Below, in pieces: positions 7,109 through 13,571 of a stretch of DNA of 13,571 bases; the first letter of the stretch is position 1; each line of letters begins with the position of its first letter. Below the pieces are notes generated by a model. The model was not told where the DNA came from, made no database searches, and saw only the letters and a program-made list of their open reading frames with translations. The position numbers and the translations under genes were made by a program. Source of the stretch: Flavobacteriales bacterium (GTDB lineage Bacteria; Bacteroidota; Bacteroidia; Flavobacteriales_D; Sanyastnellaceae); assembly GCA_015663855.1 (NCBI GenBank), contig DQRJ01000086.1, positions 1 through 13,571 of the forward strand, in the 5' to 3' direction.

Positions 7109-8029
7109 ATGAATTCGAAGATAATTTTATCGTTTATCACAATAATGTTGTCCGCAGCGCCATTTGTTTCAACCGCTCAAAGTTGGGATGATGATGACGA
7201 GTTTTACATTCCTAGCAGGCAAGGGCTTGAGTTTGGTGTAAATATTGGGGTTTATAAGGCTCATCAGAATTCTACGGTTTTCTACAATGGTGCGGGGTGG
7301 TACGAATTGGGGGATAATTTAGCAACGCTTTATACAATTGAGGAGAGGTTGTTTTTGGGGAATACTGAAGACCAAATCAATAACGCTCTAAATCTTGGCG
7401 GCGGAAATTTCTGGATTCCCTATGATTCTTCGCCTTTGCTTTTGCCTTACGATCCAGGGTTAATGATGGGACTCAAGATGCTTTATTTCTGGAATCCAGA
7501 AAGTGCGCTAGTGATGAGTTTAGACGCCGTCAATCTTAATGCAGCAGGGCCGTGGACATTGGAGACAGACCTATTACCGGGACAGGGTCAGGGTAGTACC
7601 GACATTCGTGTGTACGGTATTTTCGGTAAGGAGCGTAGAATGCTCGGAACGTTCGGGTATAGAACGGCCGCTTACATTGTCGATGCGGCCTCTTGGATTT
7701 TCGAGTTAGGAGGTACAGCGACGGGAGTACAAGTAAAGCGCAATTTTATTATGGTCGAAGACAATTCTTATGACTTGATTACGTTTTACAACGGCAACGG
7801 GCAATTTAGCGGAGCCACCAGCAATTTAACATCGGTGGGATTCGGATTATATGGAGTGATAGGACTTGAAGCTATGTTCGAGGAAGGAGGTAATTTAGAG
7901 GCGAATTTCAGGGTGAGTCGTGATAAAATCAAACTGGGTTCATATGAGGAGAACCTTTGGAATTTCGCTGTTTATGTGACTTGGTTGATTCCTCCACATA
8001 TCGGGGATTTCGTAAGAGCGTCGTTCTAA
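7109..8029 (+). CDS. Exported protein of unknown function, probable outer-membrane beta-barrel
   Basis: A 306-residue protein with a signal peptide (MNSKIILSFITIMLSAAPFV, then STAQ). The mature part opens with an acidic run (WDDDDEF) and then alternates short amphipathic, aromatic- and glycine-rich strands, for example GLEFGVNIGVYKA, LMMGLKMLYFW, RMLGTFGYRTAAYIV and NFAVYVTWLIPP. It ends in phenylalanine (DFVRASF), as many outer-membrane barrels do. I do not recognise a family, and no enzyme motif is visible. The stop lies two bases before the start of the CDF transporter gene, so the two are very likely co-transcribed and perhaps translationally coupled. This suggests, without proving it, a role in metal or envelope homeostasis. 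It is divergent from the cyclophilin gene with only 29 bases between the starts. Confidence 0.88.
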   Translation: MNSKIILSFITIMLSAAPFVSTAQSWDDDDEFYIPSRQGLEFGVNIGVYKAHQNSTVFYNGAGWYELGDNLATLYTIEERLFLGNTEDQINNALNLGGGNFWIPYDSSPLLLPYDPGLMMGLKMLYFWNPESALVMSLDAVNLNAAGPWTLETDLLPGQGQGSTDIRVYGIFGKERRMLGTFGYRTAAYIVDAASWIFELGGTATGVQVKRNFIMVEDNSYDLITFYNGNGQFSGATSNLTSVGFGLYGVIGLEAMFEEGGNLEANFRVSRDKIKLGSYEENLWNFAVYVTWLIPPHIGDFVRASF

Positions 8030-8031
8030 AA

Positions 8032-8928
8032 ATGGGCGGACATCACGATCAGATCGAAAACCACGATCACAGTAACGACAGCACGAAGAATATTAAGGTA
8101 GCTTTCTTCCTGAACCTCACCTTTACAATCTTCGAGTTCATCGGCGGATACTATACTAATAGCGTCGCTATTATGGCTGATGCGGTTCACGATCTAGGTG
8201 ATAGCCTTTCGCTGGGGTTATCGTGGCATTTGGATAAGAAGTCTAAGCAACAACGCGATAATAAATTCACATTCGGTTATAAGAGGTTTTCGCTTCTTGG
8301 AGCTTTAATAACCGGACTGGTTCTCGTTGTGGGTTCGGGGTTTATTTTGATAAAGACTATTCCGAGATTGATTCATCCGGAACATGCAGATGCTCAAGGG
8401 ATGTTTTGGTTTGCCATAGTCGGTATATTAGTGAACGGGTTTTCTGTAATAAAACTATCAGGAGGGAAGACCTTGAACGAGAAAATGGTGAGGTGGCATC
8501 TTATAGAAGATGTAATCGGATGGGTAGCTGTTTTTATCGTGAGTATCGTTCTAATGTTCTACGATGTCCCCATTTTAGATCCATTGCTATCTCTTGTGAT
8601 AATCGCATATGTTCTTTTCAATGTGATCAAAAACTTAAAAGAAACCTTCTTAGTTTTCCTTCAGGGGGTGCCTTCAGATATCGATTATGAGGCGATAGAA
8701 AAGAAGATATTAGAGTTAGCGGAAGTTAAATCGGTGCACAGAGTGCATGTTTGGTCTTTAGACGGAGCATCAAACGTGATGACCATACATGTGGTCATTA
8801 ACGACGTAGAAACTTCAAGCGAAATGCTATTTGCGAAACGGAAGGTCAGAGAAATATTGAACGATTACTCCATTGAGCACTCCACCATCGAGATAGAATT
8901 GTCTAAAGAGGTGGGCAGGCAATTATAA
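8032..8928 (+). CDS. Cation diffusion facilitator (CDF) family transporter, zinc-type
   Basis: A 298-residue integral inner-membrane protein of the CDF family, which exports Zn2+ and related ions by proton antiport. Six hydrophobic segments are visible before a cytoplasmic C-terminal domain (about 212-298) with the conserved SVHRVHVWSLDG. The metal site residues are present as HxxxD in helix 2 (His53, Asp57, within ADAVHDLGDS) and HxxxD in helix 5 (His156, Asp160, within WHLIEDVIGW). In this family HxxxD in both helices is associated with zinc preference; bacterial YiiP has DxxxD in helix 2. The N-terminus is histidine-rich (GGHHDQIENHDH), while the loop between helices 4 and 5 is short. The frame runs upstream to 7957, but the ATG at 8032, two bases after the previous stop, gives the normal N-terminus. 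The last six bases overlap the end of the converging M1 peptidase gene. Confidence 0.95.
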   Translation: MGGHHDQIENHDHSNDSTKNIKVAFFLNLTFTIFEFIGGYYTNSVAIMADAVHDLGDSLSLGLSWHLDKKSKQQRDNKFTFGYKRFSLLGALITGLVLVVGSGFILIKTIPRLIHPEHADAQGMFWFAIVGILVNGFSVIKLSGGKTLNEKMVRWHLIEDVIGWVAVFIVSIVLMFYDVPILDPLLSLVIIAYVLFNVIKNLKETFLVFLQGVPSDIDYEAIEKKILELAEVKSVHRVHVWSLDGASNVMTIHVVINDVETSSEMLFAKRKVREILNDYSIEHSTIEIELSKEVGRQL

Positions 8929-11900
8929 GCCCTCGCGAATCATTCCCCACGGCTCTAGCTTCCTTAAGTCCAAAGTGAACAAGAAGTATTTCTGTGGCGC
9001 ATAGTCCACCCCTACATTGTTCATTTCTCTAATCATAGTGCTAGACATTAGAGGCATTGTGATTTTCAATGGCCCTAATGAAAAAGTAATGCCAGCAACT
9101 GCATCTAATTCCACCATATCTTCAGAATGGTTGTCGTAAAGTAGAACTCCACCGAAAAGTTCGAAGTATTTTACTAGATCAATTCCAACTCTTGCGCTAG
9201 TCATCCAGTTTTTTGCATAATGCCTAAGCGGAAGAGCTCCGTTTTCTAAAGAAGCTTGGCTTGACATTAATCCTTCGTTAGAATTTCGTTCAAAAATGAA
9301 ATTATCTGCCATTGGGTCAAAGTCGGCTCCGAATCCAGCTGTAGCGATGTTGCTTAGAGTATTTATGGAATTTGTTAAATTGGCTTTTCCGAGTAGTTGA
9401 AGTCGCACGTTCTTTCCACTATTGCCAATTTTCTTCCTTAAAGAATAGTGGGCTGTTCCTTGAAGGAAATCGTAACTATCGGTTAGGTATGGCCAAATAA
9501 AAGCGGGTGATGCAACATCAAAATTAAATTGCCTTAGTTCAATTCCCATTTCTTGCGAAAGCCCCATTATTTCGCCTCTCTTCTTAATAGCGTCGAACTT
9601 CAAGCTGTAAGAAGTGCGTTGAGGTGGTGTCGAGAAGTCGTCGCTATCTGCAAAACCATTCAAGAATACATATTCAAAATTTAATTTAGAAGCCCAATTA
9701 GAATTAGTGATTTTATTCAGCTTTACACCTGCATTAAAGCTTATTCTATTGTTAGGTGTAGGAAGTAAAAGTACCTCAGACAAATACATGATTCTTTCTG
9801 GAGAAGCAAAACGCTGGCCCCTTAAGGCAAAGGAAAAGGGTCCTGTATGGTAAGAGATTCTCGCAACTCCTGCTAATTGGAAAGTGCTGTTATCGCTGTT
9901 AGGTTTATTGCTGATAAGAGGAGTAACCATCCACTCAAAGTCCCTAAGAGGCACTGTCGTGTTGTGGACTGTAGCTCCGAGCATTAAGCCGTTGTGAGCG
10001 TTCCAGGCAATGGCTGGAGTGTAGAAAACTTGAGTTTTTGCACCGTTTTCTAATCTTGTACCAAACCTTATTTGAAGCGGCTCGACCTTTTTCAGCAGAC
10101 CCTTAGTTTTTGATGTGTTGTTCTGCCTATCGTAGTCAAGGTCGTATCTGTTCGGGTCAAGAACTACATGTGTTGAGCCCTCGATGTCAATCGTAACGGT
10201 GTGTATAGATCCTGGTTCAGATGGTCTTATCCATTGACGACCGATTTCTGTTTCATCGTTATAAACGACAATTTCAACTGGCGATATGAGTTCTCCTGAA
10301 TTTTTCACGACTACTTCAGTTCCGCCATTTATATTTTTCGAGCTTAGGATCTTCCAGTCGTTCTTGTTCGTTGTATTAATCCACCCATCGAAAAACCAAC
10401 TTAGATCTTCACCACAAGAGTTCTCCATAGATTTCTGCAAGTCGCTAGGAGAGGGGTGCTTGAATTTCCAGTCCTCGAAATAGGTTTGCATAGCTAAATC
10501 GAAACGTTCGGTGCCTAAGTAATGGTGTAGAAATGCAAAAATAGCGGCCGTCTTTTTATAGACAATAGCACCGTAATTCAATGATGAGAAGGCATCGCTA
10601 TGACATTGCACAGCTTGGTCTACCCCGAAACGAGCCGGAAAGATATATGCGAGTTCATCTATCCATCGGAACTCAAAGTCGGCGATGTCTAGACGCTCCA
10701 TCCATTTGTCAGATAGGCGGTTAGATATAAGTCCTAAGTCGTCCCCGTTTTCTTTATATGACTCCAATAAATACCGGGTTTCGTTTAATGAGTTGATCCC
10801 CTCGTCCATCCAGGCGTTCGTTCTCTCGTTTGATCCTAAAATTCCGTAGAACCAGTTGTGTCCTACTTCGTGAGCAATTACTACATCGAGTGAGAAAGCG
10901 TTGCCTGATTCACCAATAACAGTTACGTTAGGATACTCCATTCCGCCGCCCGCACTAATCGTCCCGTCTATTGCTGTGACTTGATTGTAAGGGTAGTCGC
11001 CGTTCCATAAAGAGTAAAAGTATGTAGCGTCACCGATGTATTTCGATGCGACGCGCCAAAGGTCTTCTTCGTTAGGAGTAAACATGATCCATGTTGTCAC
11101 TTCACGCCCTGAATGTGGAAGCTCTATAGATTCTTTTAGCACTTTAAAACGTTTATCGGCAAACCAAGCGAAGTCATGAACCTTCTCCTGATGGTAGTGA
11201 AGAGTTTTTAAGTTCGTAGATGATTCAGGAAATTCGCCTTTGGGGTTGTCTCTTTCCGCCCCTTCGTCTAAACTTTTAAAGTATGCGCGAGTTTCTTTGT
11301 CGAGATTTTCTAGTCTAGCAATTTCAGAGTCGTTATCGTTTTGTTCACCAGGCAACAAATCTCCTGTCGCACCTATAGTATAATTGTCGGGGAGAGTAAT
11401 GAAAACATCAAATGTTCCGAACTCGGAATAAAACTCTCCTTGATCTAGGTAGGGCATTTCGTGCCAGCCATCTCTATCGTACACGGCTGGTTTTGGATAC
11501 CATTGCGTGATTTGGAATGATTCTCCGACATGACCTAGCCTAGATATTTTCCCTGAAGGAATTCGAACTTTGAAGGGTGTATAAATTTCAAGGCTTTCTC
11601 CCGGAGCAAGAGGTTTACTCAGGTGGATCTTAGCAATGTCTGGATGCTGTGGATGGAACTCCCAATCAACTCTGGAGCCGTCAATTTTGAAATCTAATCC
11701 GTCAATTCCCCCCATATCCCTTGCCATGGCGTAAAACATGAACATATCGCCTACTCGAAATTGTTGCTTAGCGAGAGCTGTTTTTGCACTGCTATATGCA
11801 TTAGGCCAAACATGCATCCATATCAATTCTAGTTCGTCAGGACTATTATTTATGTAGGTGGTAACGATTTCTGCGTCAAGCTCGTTATCTACATCGTTAA

Positions 11901-12027
11901 GCTCGACGTGAATGACGTGATCCACTGTCTGTTGGAAGTAAGGAGTGGTTTGGGCTAAAGAAAAACTTGTAATTAGAGTGAGACAAATTGAGAAAATCAA
12001 AGGTAAAATCGGTAAAACTTTATTCAT
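8923..12027 (-). CDS. Exported M1 family zinc metallopeptidase with C-terminal barrel-like region
   Basis: From the ATG at 12027 the protein has 1034 residues; a TTG three codons upstream is less likely. A signal peptide (1-26, ending SFSLAQ) is followed by an M1 beta-sandwich domain and the catalytic domain. HEVGH (386-390) supplies His386, catalytic Glu387 and His390, and Glu409 in WMDEG completes the zinc site with the M1 spacing of 18 residues. GGMEYP (361-366) replaces the GAMEN exopeptidase motif, and Tyr490 in IVYKKTA fits the transition-state tyrosine. The catalytic part ends near 550 and a small beta domain follows (about 560-630). Residues about 648-1034 are unlike classical M1 tails: repeated amphipathic strands rich in aromatic residues, asparagine and glycine suggest an outer-membrane barrel. 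The enzyme probably cleaves peptides at the cell surface or in the periplasm. It is head-to-head with a C1B peptidase. Confidence 0.94.
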   Translation of the reverse strand: MNKVLPILPLIFSICLTLITSFSLAQTTPYFQQTVDHVIHVELNDVDNELDAEIVTTYINNSPDELELIWMHVWPNAYSSAKTALAKQQFRVGDMFMFYAMARDMGGIDGLDFKIDGSRVDWEFHPQHPDIAKIHLSKPLAPGESLEIYTPFKVRIPSGKISRLGHVGESFQITQWYPKPAVYDRDGWHEMPYLDQGEFYSEFGTFDVFITLPDNYTIGATGDLLPGEQNDNDSEIARLENLDKETRAYFKSLDEGAERDNPKGEFPESSTNLKTLHYHQEKVHDFAWFADKRFKVLKESIELPHSGREVTTWIMFTPNEEDLWRVASKYIGDATYFYSLWNGDYPYNQVTAIDGTISAGGGMEYPNVTVIGESGNAFSLDVVIAHEVGHNWFYGILGSNERTNAWMDEGINSLNETRYLLESYKENGDDLGLISNRLSDKWMERLDIADFEFRWIDELAYIFPARFGVDQAVQCHSDAFSSLNYGAIVYKKTAAIFAFLHHYLGTERFDLAMQTYFEDWKFKHPSPSDLQKSMENSCGEDLSWFFDGWINTTNKNDWKILSSKNINGGTEVVVKNSGELISPVEIVVYNDETEIGRQWIRPSEPGSIHTVTIDIEGSTHVVLDPNRYDLDYDRQNNTSKTKGLLKKVEPLQIRFGTRLENGAKTQVFYTPAIAWNAHNGLMLGATVHNTTVPLRDFEWMVTPLISNKPNSDNSTFQLAGVARISYHTGPFSFALRGQRFASPERIMYLSEVLLLPTPNNRISFNAGVKLNKITNSNWASKLNFEYVFLNGFADSDDFSTPPQRTSYSLKFDAIKKRGEIMGLSQEMGIELRQFNFDVASPAFIWPYLTDSYDFLQGTAHYSLRKKIGNSGKNVRLQLLGKANLTNSINTLSNIATAGFGADFDPMADNFIFERNSNEGLMSSQASLENGALPLRHYAKNWMTSARVGIDLVKYFELFGGVLLYDNHSEDMVELDAVAGITFSLGPLKITMPLMSSTMIREMNNVGVDYAPQKYFLFTLDLRKLEPWGMIREGL

Positions 12028-12049
12028 GGGCCACAAGTTCGTATTTTTA
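12019..12049 (+). promoter_or_regulatory. Candidate promoter for the C1B peptidase gene
   Basis: TTTA (12019-12022) and TATTTTTA (12042-12049) are separated by 19 bases, each one mismatch from the Bacteroidota TTTG and TAnnTTTG. The -33 part lies inside the start of the divergent M1 gene. Transcription would begin within a few bases of the ATG at 12054, giving a nearly leaderless mRNA. Confidence 0.27.
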
Positions 12050-12053
12050 AGCC

Positions 12054-13193
12054 ATGAAATTTCAAAAACGCTTTCTTTCTATTGGAAATTTAACATTTCT
12101 AGTCCTAGTTTTTTTCTCAACGTCTAATGCATTTGCTCAGGATTCTGAGAGTGCAGCATTTTCCTACACATTTAAGCCTTTAGTCGATAATACAGCTACT
12201 TCCGTAAAGAATCAGTGCAGAACTGGTACTTGTTGGAGCTATTCTATGTCTAGTTTTTTAGAGTCTGAAGCGGCAAGGATTTCAGGCCATGTAGTAGATT
12301 TGAGTGAGATGGCAACGGTCCGTTATACCTACCCTCTTAAAGCCCAAATGTATCTTCGTATGCAAGGTAAATATCAATTCGGAGCAGGTTCACTTTCTCA
12401 TGATGTGTTAAATGCGGCTGCAGGTTGGGGGTTAGCTCCGCAAGAGGCGTTTACAGGATTGCAAGATGGTGAAACTGTTCACAATCACGGAGATATGGAC
12501 GCAGCATTGCTCGCGACAGTGGAAGCTCTAGTTAAAAAGCCTAGTGGGAATCTTGACCCAAGATGGAATGAAACGATTAACGGGATTCTAGATACTTATC
12601 TAGGTGAGCTTCCTACATCATTCGAATTCGAAGGGAAGTCATACACTCCGGCCTCATTCCGTGATTACTTAGGGATAGACCCTGAAGCTTACATCAACAT
12701 TACTTCATTCACTCACCATCCTTTCGGTAAAAGCTTTGTTCTTGAAGTTCCAGATAACTTCAGCCGAGGTGAGTTTTACAACGTTCCCATTGAGGATTTG
12801 CAACGTGCAGTCGAAGCAGCGGTTGTGGCGGGTTACACAGTTGCTTGGGATGCTGACGTAAGTGAAAAGGGATTCAGCTTCCGCAACGGTATGGCTTTAC
12901 TGCCTGCTAAAGGTGAAGAGTCTAATCTCTGGAAAGAGGAGGTTACTGAAGCTACGGTCACTCAGGAGTCTCGTCAGAAGGCATTTGATAACCAAACCAC
13001 AACCGACGATCACCTCATGCACATTGTCGGACTGGCAACAGACCAGTCAGGAGCGAAGTACTTCGTTATTAAGAACAGTTGGGGACAAGGGAATGAATAT
13101 GGGGGACGTCAATATATTTCTATGGCATACTTCCAAGCAAAAACTATTGCCATACTAGTTCACCGCGATGCGGTAAAGCGAGTTCTTCGATAA
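12054..13193 (+). CDS. Exported C1 family cysteine peptidase (C1B, bleomycin hydrolase/PepC-like)
   Basis: A 379-residue protein with a signal peptide of about 29 residues (hydrophobic FLVLVFF, cleavage after NAFA). The papain-fold catalytic set is complete: oxyanion Gln54 and nucleophile Cys60 in NQCRTGTCWSYS, His320 in DDHLMHIVG, and Asn341 in VIKNSWG. The long insertion between the cysteine and histidine regions, with a DLSEMATVRYTY segment, fits the C1B branch (bleomycin hydrolase and aminopeptidase C). Classical cytoplasmic members have about 440-450 residues; the shorter, signal-bearing form resembles exported C1 peptidases I recall in Bacteroidota. It probably trims peptides in the periplasm or outside the cell. 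It is divergent from the exported M1 metallopeptidase with 26 bases between the starts, suggesting linked use in peptide degradation. Exact specificity, endo- or exopeptidase, cannot be read. The start is the ATG that opens the signal peptide. Confidence 0.93.
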   Translation: MKFQKRFLSIGNLTFLVLVFFSTSNAFAQDSESAAFSYTFKPLVDNTATSVKNQCRTGTCWSYSMSSFLESEAARISGHVVDLSEMATVRYTYPLKAQMYLRMQGKYQFGAGSLSHDVLNAAAGWGLAPQEAFTGLQDGETVHNHGDMDAALLATVEALVKKPSGNLDPRWNETINGILDTYLGELPTSFEFEGKSYTPASFRDYLGIDPEAYINITSFTHHPFGKSFVLEVPDNFSRGEFYNVPIEDLQRAVEAAVVAGYTVAWDADVSEKGFSFRNGMALLPAKGEESNLWKEEVTEATVTQESRQKAFDNQTTTDDHLMHIVGLATDQSGAKYFVIKNSWGQGNEYGGRQYISMAYFQAKTIAILVHRDAVKRVLR

Positions 13194-13224
13194 ATATTCA
13201 ATACAAAAAAGCAACTAAATAGAA

Positions 13225-13571
13225 ATGGAAAAAGCTGAGAAACGTATTTTAAGAAAAAGACTCTTCCATCATCTAGATGGCCTTGCAATGTGTGGAGTCA
13301 TTCCCGTTCTCGAGGAGTGGGGGCTTCTTGAACGAGTTTTCAGAACTTCAGGCGATGTGGATGAGTTAGCAGGAGAATATCGTGCAAATTCAGGATACTT
13401 AAATGTGGCATTAAGAATGCTGTGTTCTCAAGGTTTACTCGAAGCTGTCAGAGCTGAGGATAGAATCAACTACCGCCCTGCGGTAGGTAAAACCCCTACA
13501 AATTGGTACAGACATAGTACTGCATATGCACCAGGAAGGGTTTGGTTAGAGCATTCAGTAAACTCATGGAA
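13225..13571 (+). CDS. Probable winged-helix N-terminal part of a SAM-dependent methyltransferase-like protein, 3'-partial
   Basis: The frame from the ATG at 13225 is open to the window end (115 complete codons). It begins MEKAEKRILRKRLFHHLDGL and continues with IPVLEEWGLLERV, VDELAGEYRANSGYLNVALR and MLCSQGLLEAV. This helix-rich pattern, an inactive or dimerising helix followed by a winged-helix fold, resembles the N-terminal domain placed before the catalytic domain of class I SAM-dependent O-methyltransferases. The catalytic domain, with any SAM-binding glycine motif, lies beyond the window, so the enzyme call is an inference and a winged-helix regulator is the alternative. No signal peptide is visible, so it is probably cytoplasmic. 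It starts 31 bases after the C1B peptidase stop with no hairpin between them, so read-through is possible. Confidence 0.75.
   Translation, partial: MEKAEKRILRKRLFHHLDGLAMCGVIPVLEEWGLLERVFRTSGDVDELAGEYRANSGYLNVALRMLCSQGLLEAVRAEDRINYRPAVGKTPTNWYRHSTAYAPGRVWLEHSVNSW

Noticed and set aside
7957..8031. N-terminal extension of the CDF protein
   Set aside because: The extra 25 residues lie within the preceding gene in another frame, and the ATG at 8032 gives the normal CDF N-terminus.
8406..8690. A 94-codon open frame inside the CDF gene
   Set aside because: It overlaps membrane helices of the transporter in another frame, and the product is not protein-like.
10286..10483. A 65-codon plus-strand frame inside the M1 peptidase gene
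   Set aside because: It is antisense to a continuous coding region and has no recognisable features.
11945..12127. A 60-codon plus-strand frame crossing the M1/C1B intergenic gap
   Set aside because: It overlaps both signal-peptide coding regions in other frames and is better explained as chance.
1..13571. CRISPR arrays, tRNA or rRNA genes, insertion sequences, integrases, defence systems
   Set aside because: No array of regularly spaced direct repeats, no cloverleaf-like segment, and no transposase, integrase or nuclease gene was seen; coding density is high and explained by core genes.

Overview
The window looks like a chromosomal segment of a Bacteroidota bacterium, most likely a marine or aquatic member of the Flavobacteriales. 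The evidence is a type IX secretion (T9SS) type B C-terminal sorting domain next to a PorP/SprF protein, an ECF sigma factor of the form common in Flavobacteriia, Bacteroidota-style exported M1 and C1B peptidases, moderate-to-low GC, start codons without clear Shine-Dalgarno sites, and sequences resembling the Bacteroidota promoter (TTTG at -33, TAnnTTTG at -7). The family and genus cannot be fixed by eye.

Layout, left to right. (1) 1-2434, plus strand: the C-terminal end of a large SprB-repeat adhesin with a gliding-motility-type sorting domain, a PorP/SprF outer-membrane protein four bases downstream, and a small exported protein of unknown function. A bidirectional hairpin terminator at about 2454-2490 closes this unit. 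(2) 2497-5289, minus strand: uvrA, excinuclease subunit A. (3) 5460-6056, plus strand: an ECF sigma factor divergent from uvrA, with no recognisable anti-sigma gene and only a doubtful 60-codon ORF after it. (4) 6276-7079, minus strand: a cyclophilin-type peptidylprolyl isomerase lipoprotein. It is head-to-head, 29 bp apart, with (5) an unrecognised exported, probably outer-membrane beta-barrel protein (7109-8029) and a CDF zinc-type efflux transporter (8032-8928), which form a two-gene unit. (6) 8923-12027, minus strand: a large exported M1 metallopeptidase with a C-terminal barrel-like region. Its stop codon shares six bases with the converging CDF gene. It is head-to-head, 26 bp apart, with (7) an exported C1B cysteine peptidase (12054-13193). 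(8) 13225 to the window end: the N-terminal part of a probable winged-helix/methyltransferase protein.

Most products act at or beyond the cell envelope: surface adhesion through T9SS, outer-membrane proteins, extracytoplasmic protein folding, metal export, and peptide degradation by two exported peptidases. The cytoplasmic products are UvrA, the sigma factor and probably the last gene. I saw no tRNA, rRNA, insertion sequence, integrase, CRISPR array or defence gene set. No intergenic stretch exceeds 300 bases; the longest is about 219 bases (6057-6275).

Assessment: this is an ordinary, compact core-genome region. I did not find a convincing undescribed system. The points most worth a second look are the M1 peptidase with a barrel-like tail, the exported peptidase pair sharing a 26-bp intergenic gap, the stand-alone exported module at 1817-2434, the unrecognised barrel-like protein coupled to a zinc exporter, and the sigma factor without an anti-sigma gene facing uvrA through overlapping candidate promoters.
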